This document shows positions 24,471-32,732 of a DNA stretch of 45,483 bases, piece by piece (within the stretch, counting starts at the first letter, position 1; the number at the start of each line of letters is the position of its first letter). The position numbers and the translations under genes are program-made. Source of the stretch: Weeksellaceae bacterium (lineage in GTDB: Bacteria; Bacteroidota; Bacteroidia; Flavobacteriales; Weeksellaceae). A model generated the notes under the pieces. The model ran no database searches, had not been told where the DNA came from, and saw only the letters and a list, made by a program, of their open reading frames with translations. Where the stretch lies: contig JAKLPS010000021.1 of NCBI GenBank assembly GCA_022013695.1, positions 1 through 45,483 on the forward strand, in the 5' to 3' direction.

Positions 24471-24516
24471 ATAAAAAAACGGGATATTAATTATTTATAT
24501 ATGATTGATAATCAGT

Positions 24517-25332
24517 TTATTCTATTTTCATAGAAATTGGCATTCTGAAAGATGATCTCACGGCTTTTCCTTTCCACAGGGCGGGCTTCCATTTGATTTT
24601 AATGGATTTTACCGTACGCTCTGCCTCTGCATTAAAATTGGGATCTAAACCACTCACTTTCAGGTTTGAAATACTTCCGTCTTTTTCTACCACAAAAGTA
24701 ATGATGCCAGACACGGTACCCGTCTTATCCACAGCTTCTGTATCGAAGTTCTGAGCCACTTTCGCACGAAAGGCGTCGATGCCACCCTTGAAATCTGCTG
24801 CCACATCCACTTCCGATGTGCCTCGGATTTTATCTGGATCTTCCGCCACGGTTGCCGGTGCGTAAACCTTTGCCGGTGGATCTGCAGTCACAATTGGCGG
24901 TACGTAAGCGATGTCGGTCGGCTCGCCAGATTTCGTTTCCTGTCCTATGGCTGCCCCTTCGAAATCTTGCTTCGTTGGGAGCGGAATGTCTTTTTTGATA
25001 TCGCGAACGGGATTATATTCAGGATTGATTACCGTTTTGATATTGGGCGGAATGTTAGCCGCCTTGCTTACTTTGGTGATTTCGGGCGCTATCTGCACAG
25101 GATCTAAAACAAAGGGATCAGAATCCGGTACTTTTTCTATGACAATATCTGAACTAAATGCGGAAACAATTAGTGGAATAACCGCTACAGAAGCAAAAAA
25201 GGCAACGCCGATAAGCACGGCTCTTGTCAGATCTTTGGCATAGTCGTTTCTGAGCGCGTAGGCGCCGTAGGCTTTGTTTCTGTTGGCAAAAACAATTTCG
25301 TCTAAGTTATCTTTTGCGAAGAGATTTTTCAT
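24517..25332 (-). CDS. Energy transducer TonB-family protein
   Basis: A protein that passes proton-motive force from ExbBD to outer-membrane receptors. It has a cytoplasmic N terminus typical of Bacteroidota (LDEIVFANRNKAYGAYALR), one membrane helix (~37-58), a Pro-rich periplasmic linker (~75-165), and a TonB C-terminal domain (~185-271) with GIITFVVEKDGSISNLKV and AERTVKSIKIKWKPA. Two Met codons compete; I chose 25332 (MKNLFAKDN), the usual family start, over 25338. No ExbB/ExbD genes are in the window. It forms its own transcription unit, closed by the hairpin at 24436-24470. Confidence 0.92.
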   Translation of the reverse strand: MKNLFAKDNLDEIVFANRNKAYGAYALRNDYAKDLTRAVLIGVAFFASVAVIPLIVSAFSSDIVIEKVPDSDPFVLDPVQIAPEITKVSKAANIPPNIKTVINPEYNPVRDIKKDIPLPTKQDFEGAAIGQETKSGEPTDIAYVPPIVTADPPAKVYAPATVAEDPDKIRGTSEVDVAADFKGGIDAFRAKVAQNFDTEAVDKTGTVSGIITFVVEKDGSISNLKVSGLDPNFNAEAERTVKSIKIKWKPALWKGKAVRSSFRMPISMKIE

Positions 25333-25508
25333 AATCATAAAATTTTAAAATTAAATAATTGGTAATAATTCAGGATAATTAATAAAAACACATCAAACAA
25401 CATTCCATTTTATAGCTCGATTATTAAGATTTCTTGGACAAGACTGTCTATATTTCAAATTTGAACTGTGAAAATTGTATCTGTCAAAAATTTATGTAAT
25501 TTAATGTG

Positions 25509-26846
25509 ATGAAAATCTGGATAATCATTGGTTTGATCTTGGGAGTTCTGATGAAGGCTCAGGACGGTTTTGTCTTGGAAAATGCGGAAAAAACGGTAAT
25601 CAAATTTAAGCTGATTAACAATCTAATCTTCGTTCCGGTGACTGTAAATGGGGTGGAACTGACTTTCCTTTTGGACTCCGGCATCGCAGAAACTTTGCTT
25701 TTCAGTTTGGAAAATAAGACGGTTGATTTTAAAAATACCGAAAAAATCACTTTTAAGGGTTTGGGAGAAACCGTCAGTATCGAAGCTTTGAAATCGATTA
25801 AAAACAACGTGGTGATAGGCAAAAATTTCGTAGACAAGGCGCATACCATTTTTCTGGTGTTGGATGAGGATTTTAACATTTCTCAGGATATTGGGATTCC
25901 CGTAAATGGCATAATTGGCTATTATTTCTTCAAAAATCATCCGGTGGAAATCAATTACATCAAAAAAACAATAACGGTTTACAAGGATCAGAGCCAATTT
26001 CCAAAGAAAATCAATCGATTTGTTGCTTTCCCAATGAGCGTGGAATACAGCAAACCCTATATGATGGCCGATGTGGAACTAAAACACGAGAAGGAAAGCT
26101 CGAAACTGCTGTTGGATCTTGGCAACACCGATTCGGTTTGGCTTTTTCCAGCACTGATAAAAAACTTCATCTACAACCGTCCCAACATTGACGATTTTTT
26201 GGGGCGTGGTTTCAGTGGTGATATTTTTGGGAAACGCAGCCGCATCAATTCTTTGTCCATCGGAAATTTCAGATTTAATAAACCGGTTGCTTCGATGCCC
26301 GATGAATATTCGATCCAGCATCTCAAATTGGTGAACGACAGAAAAGGATCTATCGGTTCCGAAATTCTCCGTAGATTCACCGTGATTTTTGATTATCCCG
26401 ATCGGAAAATCTATTTTAATGCCAACAAAGATGTAAACGATCCATTCCTGATCGACGGTAGCGGACTGGAGATCAAGCAGGATGGACTGCTTTGGGAAAA
26501 AGAAGAAGTGCGGATAAAGACAGCGAAAGTAAACCCTTCTTCCAACGCCATCAATGTGCTCGATAACGGAGTCAAAAGCTTCCAATACAAATTCACTTTG
26601 AAGCCTTTGTTTTTGGTTTCCGGAACGCGGAAAGATTCGCCGGCGCAGAAAGCCGGAATTTTGAAAAATGACAAACTGATCGCCATCGACGGCAAGCAGA
26701 CCAAAGAAATGAGCTTAAACAAAATCCAGCAGATCCTAAAAACCAACGTGAACAAAAGGATCAATATCGAGATCAACCGCAATGGTCTTCTGATGAAATT
26801 TGAGCTACTGCTTTCAGATCCAATACCATATATAGAAGAGGATTGA
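25509..26846 (+). CDS. Secreted retropepsin-like aspartyl protease with PDZ domain
   Basis: An exported protein of 445 residues with a signal peptide (~1-18, KAQ). Two aspartyl-protease-like lobes follow: the first has FLLDSG (Asp at residue 56) and the second has LLLDLGNTDS (near residue 200), where DLG replaces the usual DTG/DSG. The C-terminal part (~370-440) is a PDZ domain (SPAQKAGILKNDKLIAIDGK). The domain order matches Bacteroidota aspartyl protease/PDZ proteins. The start at 25509 (ATG) is preferred over the GTG at 25506. Substrate unknown; proteolytic activity is not certain. Confidence 0.85.
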   Translation: MKIWIIIGLILGVLMKAQDGFVLENAEKTVIKFKLINNLIFVPVTVNGVELTFLLDSGIAETLLFSLENKTVDFKNTEKITFKGLGETVSIEALKSIKNNVVIGKNFVDKAHTIFLVLDEDFNISQDIGIPVNGIIGYYFFKNHPVEINYIKKTITVYKDQSQFPKKINRFVAFPMSVEYSKPYMMADVELKHEKESSKLLLDLGNTDSVWLFPALIKNFIYNRPNIDDFLGRGFSGDIFGKRSRINSLSIGNFRFNKPVASMPDEYSIQHLKLVNDRKGSIGSEILRRFTVIFDYPDRKIYFNANKDVNDPFLIDGSGLEIKQDGLLWEKEEVRIKTAKVNPSSNAINVLDNGVKSFQYKFTLKPLFLVSGTRKDSPAQKAGILKNDKLIAIDGKQTKEMSLNKIQQILKTNVNKRINIEINRNGLLMKFELLLSDPIPYIEED

Positions 26847-26890
26847 TAAAAGATTTTTAATTTATATTTTTTAAAACTAAAAATACGCTG

Positions 26891-27406
26891 ATGAACGAAA
26901 CACTCAACAACATCCGAAACCGGCCGAGATTCAAACTCTATACAGATCTTTCTCCGGAAGAGTATGAGACTAACCTGCGGGAATATCTCAGCAAGCACCA
27001 CGCTCAATTTTTTGGGAATATCAATAGGGAAATGGCCACCATTTTTGTGAATAACGGCAAAGACAGCTATTGGAAACCCAACCTGTCATTAAGAATCGAA
27101 AAAGAGGATGAAAAAACCGTCATCCGAGGGATTTTTGGACCCAGCTCGGCAGTCTGGACGTTTTTTATGTTTCTGTATTTTGTATTTACAGTTGCCTGGA
27201 TGGTTTTTTTTACTTTATTCTACGTCGAGAAGACGCTGAAGACAAACAATTTTCCTTGGGCGTTGCCGGCTTCATTTGTGGTTTTGGGATTGATTGCACT
27301 CACTTATGCTGCCGCCAGGTTCGGACAGTTTAAAGCCAAAGATGAGATGCGCGAACTGCGGAGATTTGCAGAAGAATCGACCTACCACACCGAGAAAAAG
27401 AATTAA
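26891..27406 (+). CDS. Two-helix membrane protein, unknown function
   Basis: 171 residues: a cytoplasmic-looking N-terminal part (~1-85), two hydrophobic helices (~88-115 and ~124-150) and a charged C-terminal tail. I do not recognise a named family. It follows the aspartyl protease/PDZ gene by 44 bases and may be co-transcribed. Its stop codon overlaps that of the convergent glycosyltransferase gene by four bases (TTAA). Confidence 0.75.
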   Translation: MNETLNNIRNRPRFKLYTDLSPEEYETNLREYLSKHHAQFFGNINREMATIFVNNGKDSYWKPNLSLRIEKEDEKTVIRGIFGPSSAVWTFFMFLYFVFTVAWMVFFTLFYVEKTLKTNNFPWALPASFVVLGLIALTYAAARFGQFKAKDEMRELRRFAEESTYHTEKKN

Positions 27407-28236
27407 TTTTGGATTTTACGAGCTTCTATCAAATGCTTTACTTTGAGACCAATTTTCATTAATGCAAACTGAAAAGGCTTCTGTTTTCTGTAATATTTGT
27501 TGATAAAAATATCCATCGCACCAAAAAACCGGTTGAGATAAACCCTATCTTTTACGGTGCTTTCGCCTTTGTAATGCAGGATCGCATATTTCCCATAATA
27601 GATATTTTTGTAGCCGTGTCGCAGCAAAGTGTAGCAAAGATCAATGTCTTCGCCGTACATAAAATAGCGTTCGTCGAAGCCCCCAATTTTTTCATAAACC
27701 GATTTTTTGACCAGCAAATTGGCGCCCGTCATCACTTCTACTTCGGCAATTTCGGATTCCCCAATGTCGTTCCGATAATAGGTTTTGGAATCGTTCTTCA
27801 ATGTGGTGAACAATTTCTCGAAAGAATTCAAAAGGGCAGGAACAGATCGTTTGCTTTCCGGCAAAAAACGACCTTCGGCATTGTGCATCCGCAATCCCAA
27901 AGCGCCAAGATTCTCTTGCTGATCTGCAAAATCCACAATTTCTTTGAAATAGTCGCCTTCGATCTCTGTATCAGGATTCAGAATGTAGATATACTCGCCT
28001 CTGGCCTCTTTTACGCCCAGATTATTGGCTTTGGCAAAACCGAGATTGGCGTCCAGCGCCACAAATTTTACAGTTGGAAATTCCGGAATAAGAGCTTTCC
28101 AAGCTTGATCGGGTGAATGATTATCCACAACGATGATCTCATACTCGAAGCCGTGAAAATACTTTTGGATCGATAGAATACAGTTTTTCAGCAGATCTTT
28201 TACCTGATAATGGACAATGACAACACTTACTTTCAT
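27403..28236 (-). CDS. Family 2 glycosyltransferase
   Basis: A GT-A fold sugar transferase of 277 residues. The N terminus KVSVVIVHYQVKDLLKNCI, the DNHSPD stretch and the metal-binding DXD-like NPDTE (around residue 91) are typical of GT2. GANLLVKKSVYEKIGGFDER and YGEDIDLCYTL place it near rhamnosyltransferase-like enzymes. No membrane helix is obvious. Its start overlaps the stop of recR by one base, so they are translationally linked; no other glycan genes are adjacent. Donor and acceptor are unknown. Confidence 0.9.
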   Translation of the reverse strand: MKVSVVIVHYQVKDLLKNCILSIQKYFHGFEYEIIVVDNHSPDQAWKALIPEFPTVKFVALDANLGFAKANNLGVKEARGEYIYILNPDTEIEGDYFKEIVDFADQQENLGALGLRMHNAEGRFLPESKRSVPALLNSFEKLFTTLKNDSKTYYRNDIGESEIAEVEVMTGANLLVKKSVYEKIGGFDERYFMYGEDIDLCYTLLRHGYKNIYYGKYAILHYKGESTVKDRVYLNRFFGAMDIFINKYYRKQKPFQFALMKIGLKVKHLIEARKIQN

Positions 28237-28847
28237 CAGCCGGCTTCGTTGTAAACAGTTCTGTTGACGATGGATCGTCCGAGGGATATTTCGTCGGCAT
28301 ATTCCAGTTCATCGCCCACGGAAATCCCTCTGGCAATGCTGGAAAACACGACCGGAAACGTTTTGAATTTTTTATAAATGTAATAAGCTGTGGTGTCGCC
28401 TTCCATAGTAGCACTCAACGCAAAAATCAGTTCTTTTATTGTGCCGGACAGTAGTTTTTTCTCTAAGCTTCCGATTCGGAGTTGGCTGGGACCGATGCCT
28501 TCCATCGGCGAAATCTTGCCACCGAGCACAAGATATTTACCTCGGAATTTGCCCGTATTTTCGATGGCCATTACATCCCGAACATCTTCGACCACGCAAA
28601 GCAAATCATCTGTCCGCTTGTGATCTCTACAAATATCGCATACATCCGAATCCGAAAAATTGTGGCATTCTTTGCAATATTTGATTTCCGTAACCAAGGC
28701 TTGGATAGATGATCCCAAAGAAATCCCTTGAGAAACAGGCTGGCGAAGCAGATGCAAGGCTAACCGAAGCGCGGATTTTTTCCCGATGCCCGGCAGACCG
28801 GCAATTTCTTCTACAGCTTTTGATAAAACTTTGCTTGGATAGTCCAT
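28236..28847 (-). CDS. recR: Recombination protein RecR
   Basis: A recombination mediator (RecFOR pathway) that helps load RecA at gaps, 203 residues, normal length. The N-terminal helix-hairpin-helix (AGLPGIGKKSALRLA), a zinc site with C58, C61, C70 and C73, and a TOPRIM domain beginning LCVVEDVRDVMAIE are all present. It overlaps the GT2 gene by one base. Confidence 0.96.
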   Translation of the reverse strand: MDYPSKVLSKAVEEIAGLPGIGKKSALRLALHLLRQPVSQGISLGSSIQALVTEIKYCKECHNFSDSDVCDICRDHKRTDDLLCVVEDVRDVMAIENTGKFRGKYLVLGGKISPMEGIGPSQLRIGSLEKKLLSGTIKELIFALSATMEGDTTAYYIYKKFKTFPVVFSSIARGISVGDELEYADEISLGRSIVNRTVYNEAG

Positions 28848-28886
28848 AATTTAAAATAAAAGAATTGAGGAAAGATGCGGAATTTT

Positions 28887-29381
28887 TTAATCTTTGTTAA
28901 TTCTTTCGTAGGTTTGGAAATAGAAATTATACTTGTTTTTCTCGTCTTTTTCGTGGAATTCTTCGTTGGTTTTCTGCCAGATTTTCATATCGATGTTTGG
29001 GAAAAAAGTATCGGCCTCAAAATCTTCGTCCACAAAGGTGATCTCTAAACGATCGGCCAGATCCATCGTTTGTTTATAGATATCGCCGCCGCCAATGATG
29101 AAGACATCCTCATCTATTTTTTTTGCAAATTTCAGCGCTTCTTTCAGTTTGGAAACGATCAGAATATCCTCCTCGAACCAGTTTTCTCGCCGGCTCACCA
29201 CGATATTGGTTCGTTTGGGCAAAGGCTTTCCGATGCTCTCGTAGGTCTTTCTGCCCATCACCACGGGATGATTTTCTGTAAGCGATTTGAAATGCTTCAG
29301 ATCCTCTGGCAGGCGCCAAAGCAATTGATTGTCTTTTCCCAAAGCATTGTTTCTGCCGATGGCTGCGATTATCGTAATCAT
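28887..29381 (-). CDS. folA: Dihydrofolate reductase
   Basis: Reduces dihydrofolate to tetrahydrofolate with NADPH. The 164-residue protein has the family N terminus with NNALGKDNQLLWRLPEDLKH; the acid residue is D27. VVMGRKTYES and FIIGGGDIY form the cofactor site. It lies 39 bases upstream of recR on the same strand. It is an ordinary chromosomal form with no sign of transfer. Another folate gene, folK, is 8 kb away. Confidence 0.97.
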   Translation of the reverse strand: MITIIAAIGRNNALGKDNQLLWRLPEDLKHFKSLTENHPVVMGRKTYESIGKPLPKRTNIVVSRRENWFEEDILIVSKLKEALKFAKKIDEDVFIIGGGDIYKQTMDLADRLEITFVDEDFEADTFFPNIDMKIWQKTNEEFHEKDEKNKYNFYFQTYERINKD

Positions 29382-29389
29382 AATAATTA

Positions 29390-29397
29390 CAAAACTA
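29390..29397 (-). promoter_or_regulatory. Possible -7 element of folA
   Basis: The minus strand reads TAGTTTTG, matching TAnnTTTG, 8 bases upstream of the start codon, so the leader would be very short. No -33 box at 19 bases. Confidence 0.35.
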
Positions 29398-29450
29398 CAT
29401 TTTTATGTTTAATTAAGAAAAAATTATGAGCGGTTAGTGTTCATATTTTG

Positions 29451-29458
29451 TATTTTTG
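29451..29458 (+). promoter_or_regulatory. Possible -7 element of the glutaminyl cyclase gene
   Basis: TATTTTTG matches TAnnTTTG on the plus strand about 90 bases before the start codon; no clear -33 TTTG. Confidence 0.3.
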
Positions 29459-29548
29459 GCAAAGTTTCGAGCGTGTGTATTTGCGTTTTGAGCCAATCAA
29501 TTAATTCAAATCAAATCCGGAAACCGTCCGGCGAATAAAATATTCTAA

Positions 29549-30571
29549 ATGAAAAAGATTTTTTTAGCTTCTGCCTTTGCACTTCTGATTTTGGTTGCTT
29601 GTAATAAGGATAAAGAGATTTTGAATTCTTTAAATGATTACAACCTCAGCCGGCAAGACAAGGGCTATCATTTTGGCGACAAAATCCAAATCCCCCAAGA
29701 TGTTTTGGATTATGCAGATGCCATCACGATAAGCCTTGCGGATCAGGAAAGCAGCAGCCTCATCATCGATCCAAAATTCTTCACTTTGGGCGAAAATGAT
29801 ATCACATTTAACATCAAAACAAAAAGCGGCGAAGTTTTGCAACAGGATGCAACCATCAATGTTTTTGCTAAAGCGAAAGCAAGAGCAATGACTTACGAAG
29901 TGGTCAACCAATATCCGCACGATCCCAAGAACTTCGTTCAGGGTTTCCAGTTAGACGGCAATATGGTTTATGAATCTGATGGGCAAAATGGGCAATCGCG
30001 AATTCTGAAATATAATCTTGGAACTACAACGCCGCTGGCAAGTACTTCGCAGCCGCAAGATATTTTTTCGGAAGGGAGCGCTCTGGTAGGAAACCAAGTT
30101 TATCAATTGACTTGGCAGAACAAAAATGGTTTTATCTATGACAAAAACTCTTTGAAACTGATAAAGGAATTCCCGTACGACGGGATGATTGGCGAAGGCT
30201 GGGGACTTACTTATGATGGCAAAGAACTTATACTTTCCGACGGAACGAAAAATCTGTATTTCCTCAATCCGGAAACTCCATCGAAAGTCGTGCGATATAT
30301 TTCGGTGGCAAGCGATAAGGAAGCTTACGATCAATTAAATGAATTGGAATACCACAATGGTTTTGTTTATACTAATGTGTGGCACAAGCCGATCATTTTA
30401 AAGATAAATCCTGCTAACGGCGAAGTAAACGGAATTCTTGACTTAACGAACATTGTAAAACAAAGTTCTACAGGAGGTGAAGATGTTCTCAACGGCATAG
30501 CCTTCAAAGGCGACAATATGCTGATTACCGGGAAAAACTGGAGCAGAATCTACGAAATAGCGGTGGAATAA
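29549..30571 (+). CDS. Glutaminyl-peptide cyclotransferase (beta-propeller type), lipoprotein
   Basis: An exported enzyme that converts N-terminal glutamine to pyroglutamate. The 340-residue protein has a lipobox LILVAC (C18), an extra N-terminal beta domain (~30-110), and a five-bladed propeller of the plant/bacterial glutaminyl cyclase family: YPHDPKNFVQGFQLDGN, YESDGQNGQSRI, GEGWGLTYDGKELILSDGT, and LNELEYHNGFVYTNVW. In Bacteroidota many secreted proteins begin with Gln after signal cleavage, which gives the enzyme natural substrates. It stands alone on the plus strand. Confidence 0.92.
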   Translation: MKKIFLASAFALLILVACNKDKEILNSLNDYNLSRQDKGYHFGDKIQIPQDVLDYADAITISLADQESSSLIIDPKFFTLGENDITFNIKTKSGEVLQQDATINVFAKAKARAMTYEVVNQYPHDPKNFVQGFQLDGNMVYESDGQNGQSRILKYNLGTTTPLASTSQPQDIFSEGSALVGNQVYQLTWQNKNGFIYDKNSLKLIKEFPYDGMIGEGWGLTYDGKELILSDGTKNLYFLNPETPSKVVRYISVASDKEAYDQLNELEYHNGFVYTNVWHKPIILKINPANGEVNGILDLTNIVKQSSTGGEDVLNGIAFKGDNMLITGKNWSRIYEIAVE

Positions 30572-30691
30572 AAAATCACTTCAGCATAATTCTCAAGAAT
30601 AAAATCTATTGCTTAAATTCCGAAGGAAGTACAAACTTCAAGCAGACAATTAGTGCGTGAAAAATTCTCTTTCATCAAAAGGATTTTTCGT

Positions 30692-31525
30692 CTATAATTT
30701 CTTAAAATTAATCTCCGCCAAAATCGGAAAATGATCCGATGGATAAAGCAAATTTTCCCGCCTGTCATTAATCGTTCGGTTCGACTCCACTTCAAAACCT
30801 TTTACAAAAATGTAATCAATCCGATCTTTCGCAGGAACATTGACGTCAAAAGCCTGAAACGTGCCTTTGGGTCCGTAATGCGGTTTTTTGGAATGGTAAT
30901 ACGAGTCGTCTAATGATTGGGAAATAATTTTAATGGGCTCCGAATCATCCGTCAAATTGAAATCGCCGGTCAAAGTCAAAGGAATATTTTCCGGATTCAG
31001 TTCTTTGATTTTCTCAAGGATTAATTTGGAAGAATTGACTCTTGCCACATTCCCAACGTGATCAAAATGGACATTGAAAGCGTAAAATTTCTTTCCACCT
31101 TTTTTCAATTTGAAAAGCGCGTAAGTACAAATTCTGTTGTAAGCCGCATCCCAACCTTTGGAAGGCTTGTCCGGTGTTTGGCTGAGCCAGAAAGTGCCGG
31201 ATTTCAGTACTTCCAGCTTATTTTTGTCGTAGAAAATGGCGGAATATTCGCCTTGGTTTTTGCCATCGTCTCTTCCAACACCCACGGAGTCATAATCTTT
31301 AAGCCCAGTTTTGAGGTCAACCATTTGCTGAGGAACCGCTTCCTGAACACCGAAATAATCGGGATGATAATAATGCATCATCGCCAAAACATCTTCTTTT
31401 CGGTTGGTCCAAGAATTTTCTTTATCGCTTTCTAAGGACAATCGGATGTTGTAAGTCATCACTTTTAAATCTTGTGCAAAGTGAAGGTTTGATATGAACA
31501 ACAAACCAAGAAACAGTTTTTTCAT
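30692..31525 (-). CDS. Secreted endonuclease/exonuclease/phosphatase-family protein
   Basis: A 277-residue exported hydrolase with a Sec signal (~1-17, FAQ). EEP-fold motifs are TYNIRL, QEAVPQQM, GDFNLTDDSEP and the C-terminal SDHFPILAEI with the catalytic Asp-His. The metal-dependent enzyme could be a nuclease, sphingomyelinase-like or phosphatase; sequence alone does not decide. It converges with the glutaminyl cyclase gene across a 120-base gap. Confidence 0.88.
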   Translation of the reverse strand: MKKLFLGLLFISNLHFAQDLKVMTYNIRLSLESDKENSWTNRKEDVLAMMHYYHPDYFGVQEAVPQQMVDLKTGLKDYDSVGVGRDDGKNQGEYSAIFYDKNKLEVLKSGTFWLSQTPDKPSKGWDAAYNRICTYALFKLKKGGKKFYAFNVHFDHVGNVARVNSSKLILEKIKELNPENIPLTLTGDFNLTDDSEPIKIISQSLDDSYYHSKKPHYGPKGTFQAFDVNVPAKDRIDYIFVKGFEVESNRTINDRRENLLYPSDHFPILAEINFKKL

Positions 31526-31640
31526 TTTTAAAAATTTTAATGATATTGGAACTATTGGGAACGCAAAGTCCGCACAGTTTTTTTTAACTTATTGAAAATA
31601 TTTTAAGGTTCACAAAGACGTAAAACTCATCAAAGAAATA

Positions 31641-32594
31641 CTAAGATTTTTTATCCTCTTCAAAGTTTTGGATTCCGTTCAGAAAATCTTTAACCGGCAA
31701 TCTTTTCTTTCCTTGCATCTGAACATCTTCCGGATAATAAATCCCGTATTTGGTATAAAACTTAAATTCATTTTTAGAAATATCGAAATCGCCCGGTTCG
31801 CGAGAATGTGATCTGATTTCAAATCTGCCTTTGAATATTTTCAGGGATTTTTCTTCATTCCCAACTTTCAGAATGGTAAAAGCGGTGGGATTGGGCGACA
31901 TTCCTCTCACGAAATTGTTGACGGTTTCGGCACTTTGGTTCCAATCGATTTTTAGATCTTCTTTGAATATTTTATACGCAGTTTTCGGGTTTTCCTTCGC
32001 CGGCTGAGGCCTTTCCTGTATGGAATTATCAGCCAGTCCATCCAATGTTTTGATGACAAGTTCTGCACCGATTTTCATCAGCTTATCGTGCAAAGTTCCG
32101 GCATTATCTTCGGGCAAAATATCGGCTTCGGCTTGAAGAAGAATGCTTCCCTCGTCAATTTTTTCATTGATAAAAAAAGTCGTGACACCCGTTTTGGTTT
32201 CCCCATTGATCACGGCATAATTGATCGGGGCTGCACCGCGATAATCCGGCAAAAGCGACGCGTGAAGATTGAAAGTTCCCAATCGCGGAATCGAAAATAA
32301 AACCTGTGGCATCATTCGGAAAGCGACGACCACAAATACATCGGCATTCAGATTTTGAATGGCAGATAGAAATTCGGGATTTCGTAATTTATCTGGTTGA
32401 AAAAGATTGAGGTTCTTTTCTTCTGCGAAAACTTTGACTGGCGAAGGCGTGAGTTTCATTCCACGTCCGCTCGCTTTGTCCGGCGCCGTTACCACGCCCA
32501 CCGCTTGGTGATGCGAATTGAAAATGGCTTCCAGAGAAGCTTTTGCAAAATCGGGTGTTCCGAAAAACACGACCTTGAGGGATTTCTTCTGCAT
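31641..32594 (-). CDS. fmt: Methionyl-tRNA formyltransferase
   Basis: Formylates initiator Met-tRNA using 10-formyl-tetrahydrofolate. The 317-residue protein has a Rossmann-like N-terminal domain (VVFFGTPDFAK), the active-site block NLHASLLPDYRGAAPI with the N-x-H pair, and ekIDEGSILLQ, then a C-terminal OB-like domain. It follows recQ on the same strand after a 138-base gap that holds a possible dispersed repeat. The start matches the family. Confidence 0.96.
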   Translation of the reverse strand: MQKKSLKVVFFGTPDFAKASLEAIFNSHHQAVGVVTAPDKASGRGMKLTPSPVKVFAEEKNLNLFQPDKLRNPEFLSAIQNLNADVFVVVAFRMMPQVLFSIPRLGTFNLHASLLPDYRGAAPINYAVINGETKTGVTTFFINEKIDEGSILLQAEADILPEDNAGTLHDKLMKIGAELVIKTLDGLADNSIQERPQPAKENPKTAYKIFKEDLKIDWNQSAETVNNFVRGMSPNPTAFTILKVGNEEKSLKIFKGRFEIRSHSREPGDFDISKNEFKFYTKYGIYYPEDVQMQGKKRLPVKDFLNGIQNFEEDKKS

Positions 32595-32631
32595 TTACTT
32601 TAAAAGATATTGTATTAGTGTTTAAATATGA

Positions 32632-32724
32632 GTTTCCAAAGCGAATCGGTCGCTGCCCGCTTGGAGTGGACTCTTCGAGCATCTCTGAGCGACAGATTAG
32701 TTGCGGAAGGTGGAATAGTTGCCA
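32632..32724. repeat. GC-rich intergenic block, possible dispersed repeat
   Basis: This gap between fmt and recQ is more GC-rich than other gaps. It holds inverted GTCGCT (32649-32654)/AGCGAC (32688-32693) and ends in GCGGAAGGTGGAATAGTTGC, which resembles the end of the 19446-19556 repeat (GCGGATAGCGGGATTAGCTC). Membership of one family is inferred. Confidence 0.35.
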
Positions 32725-32732
32725 AATAATTT

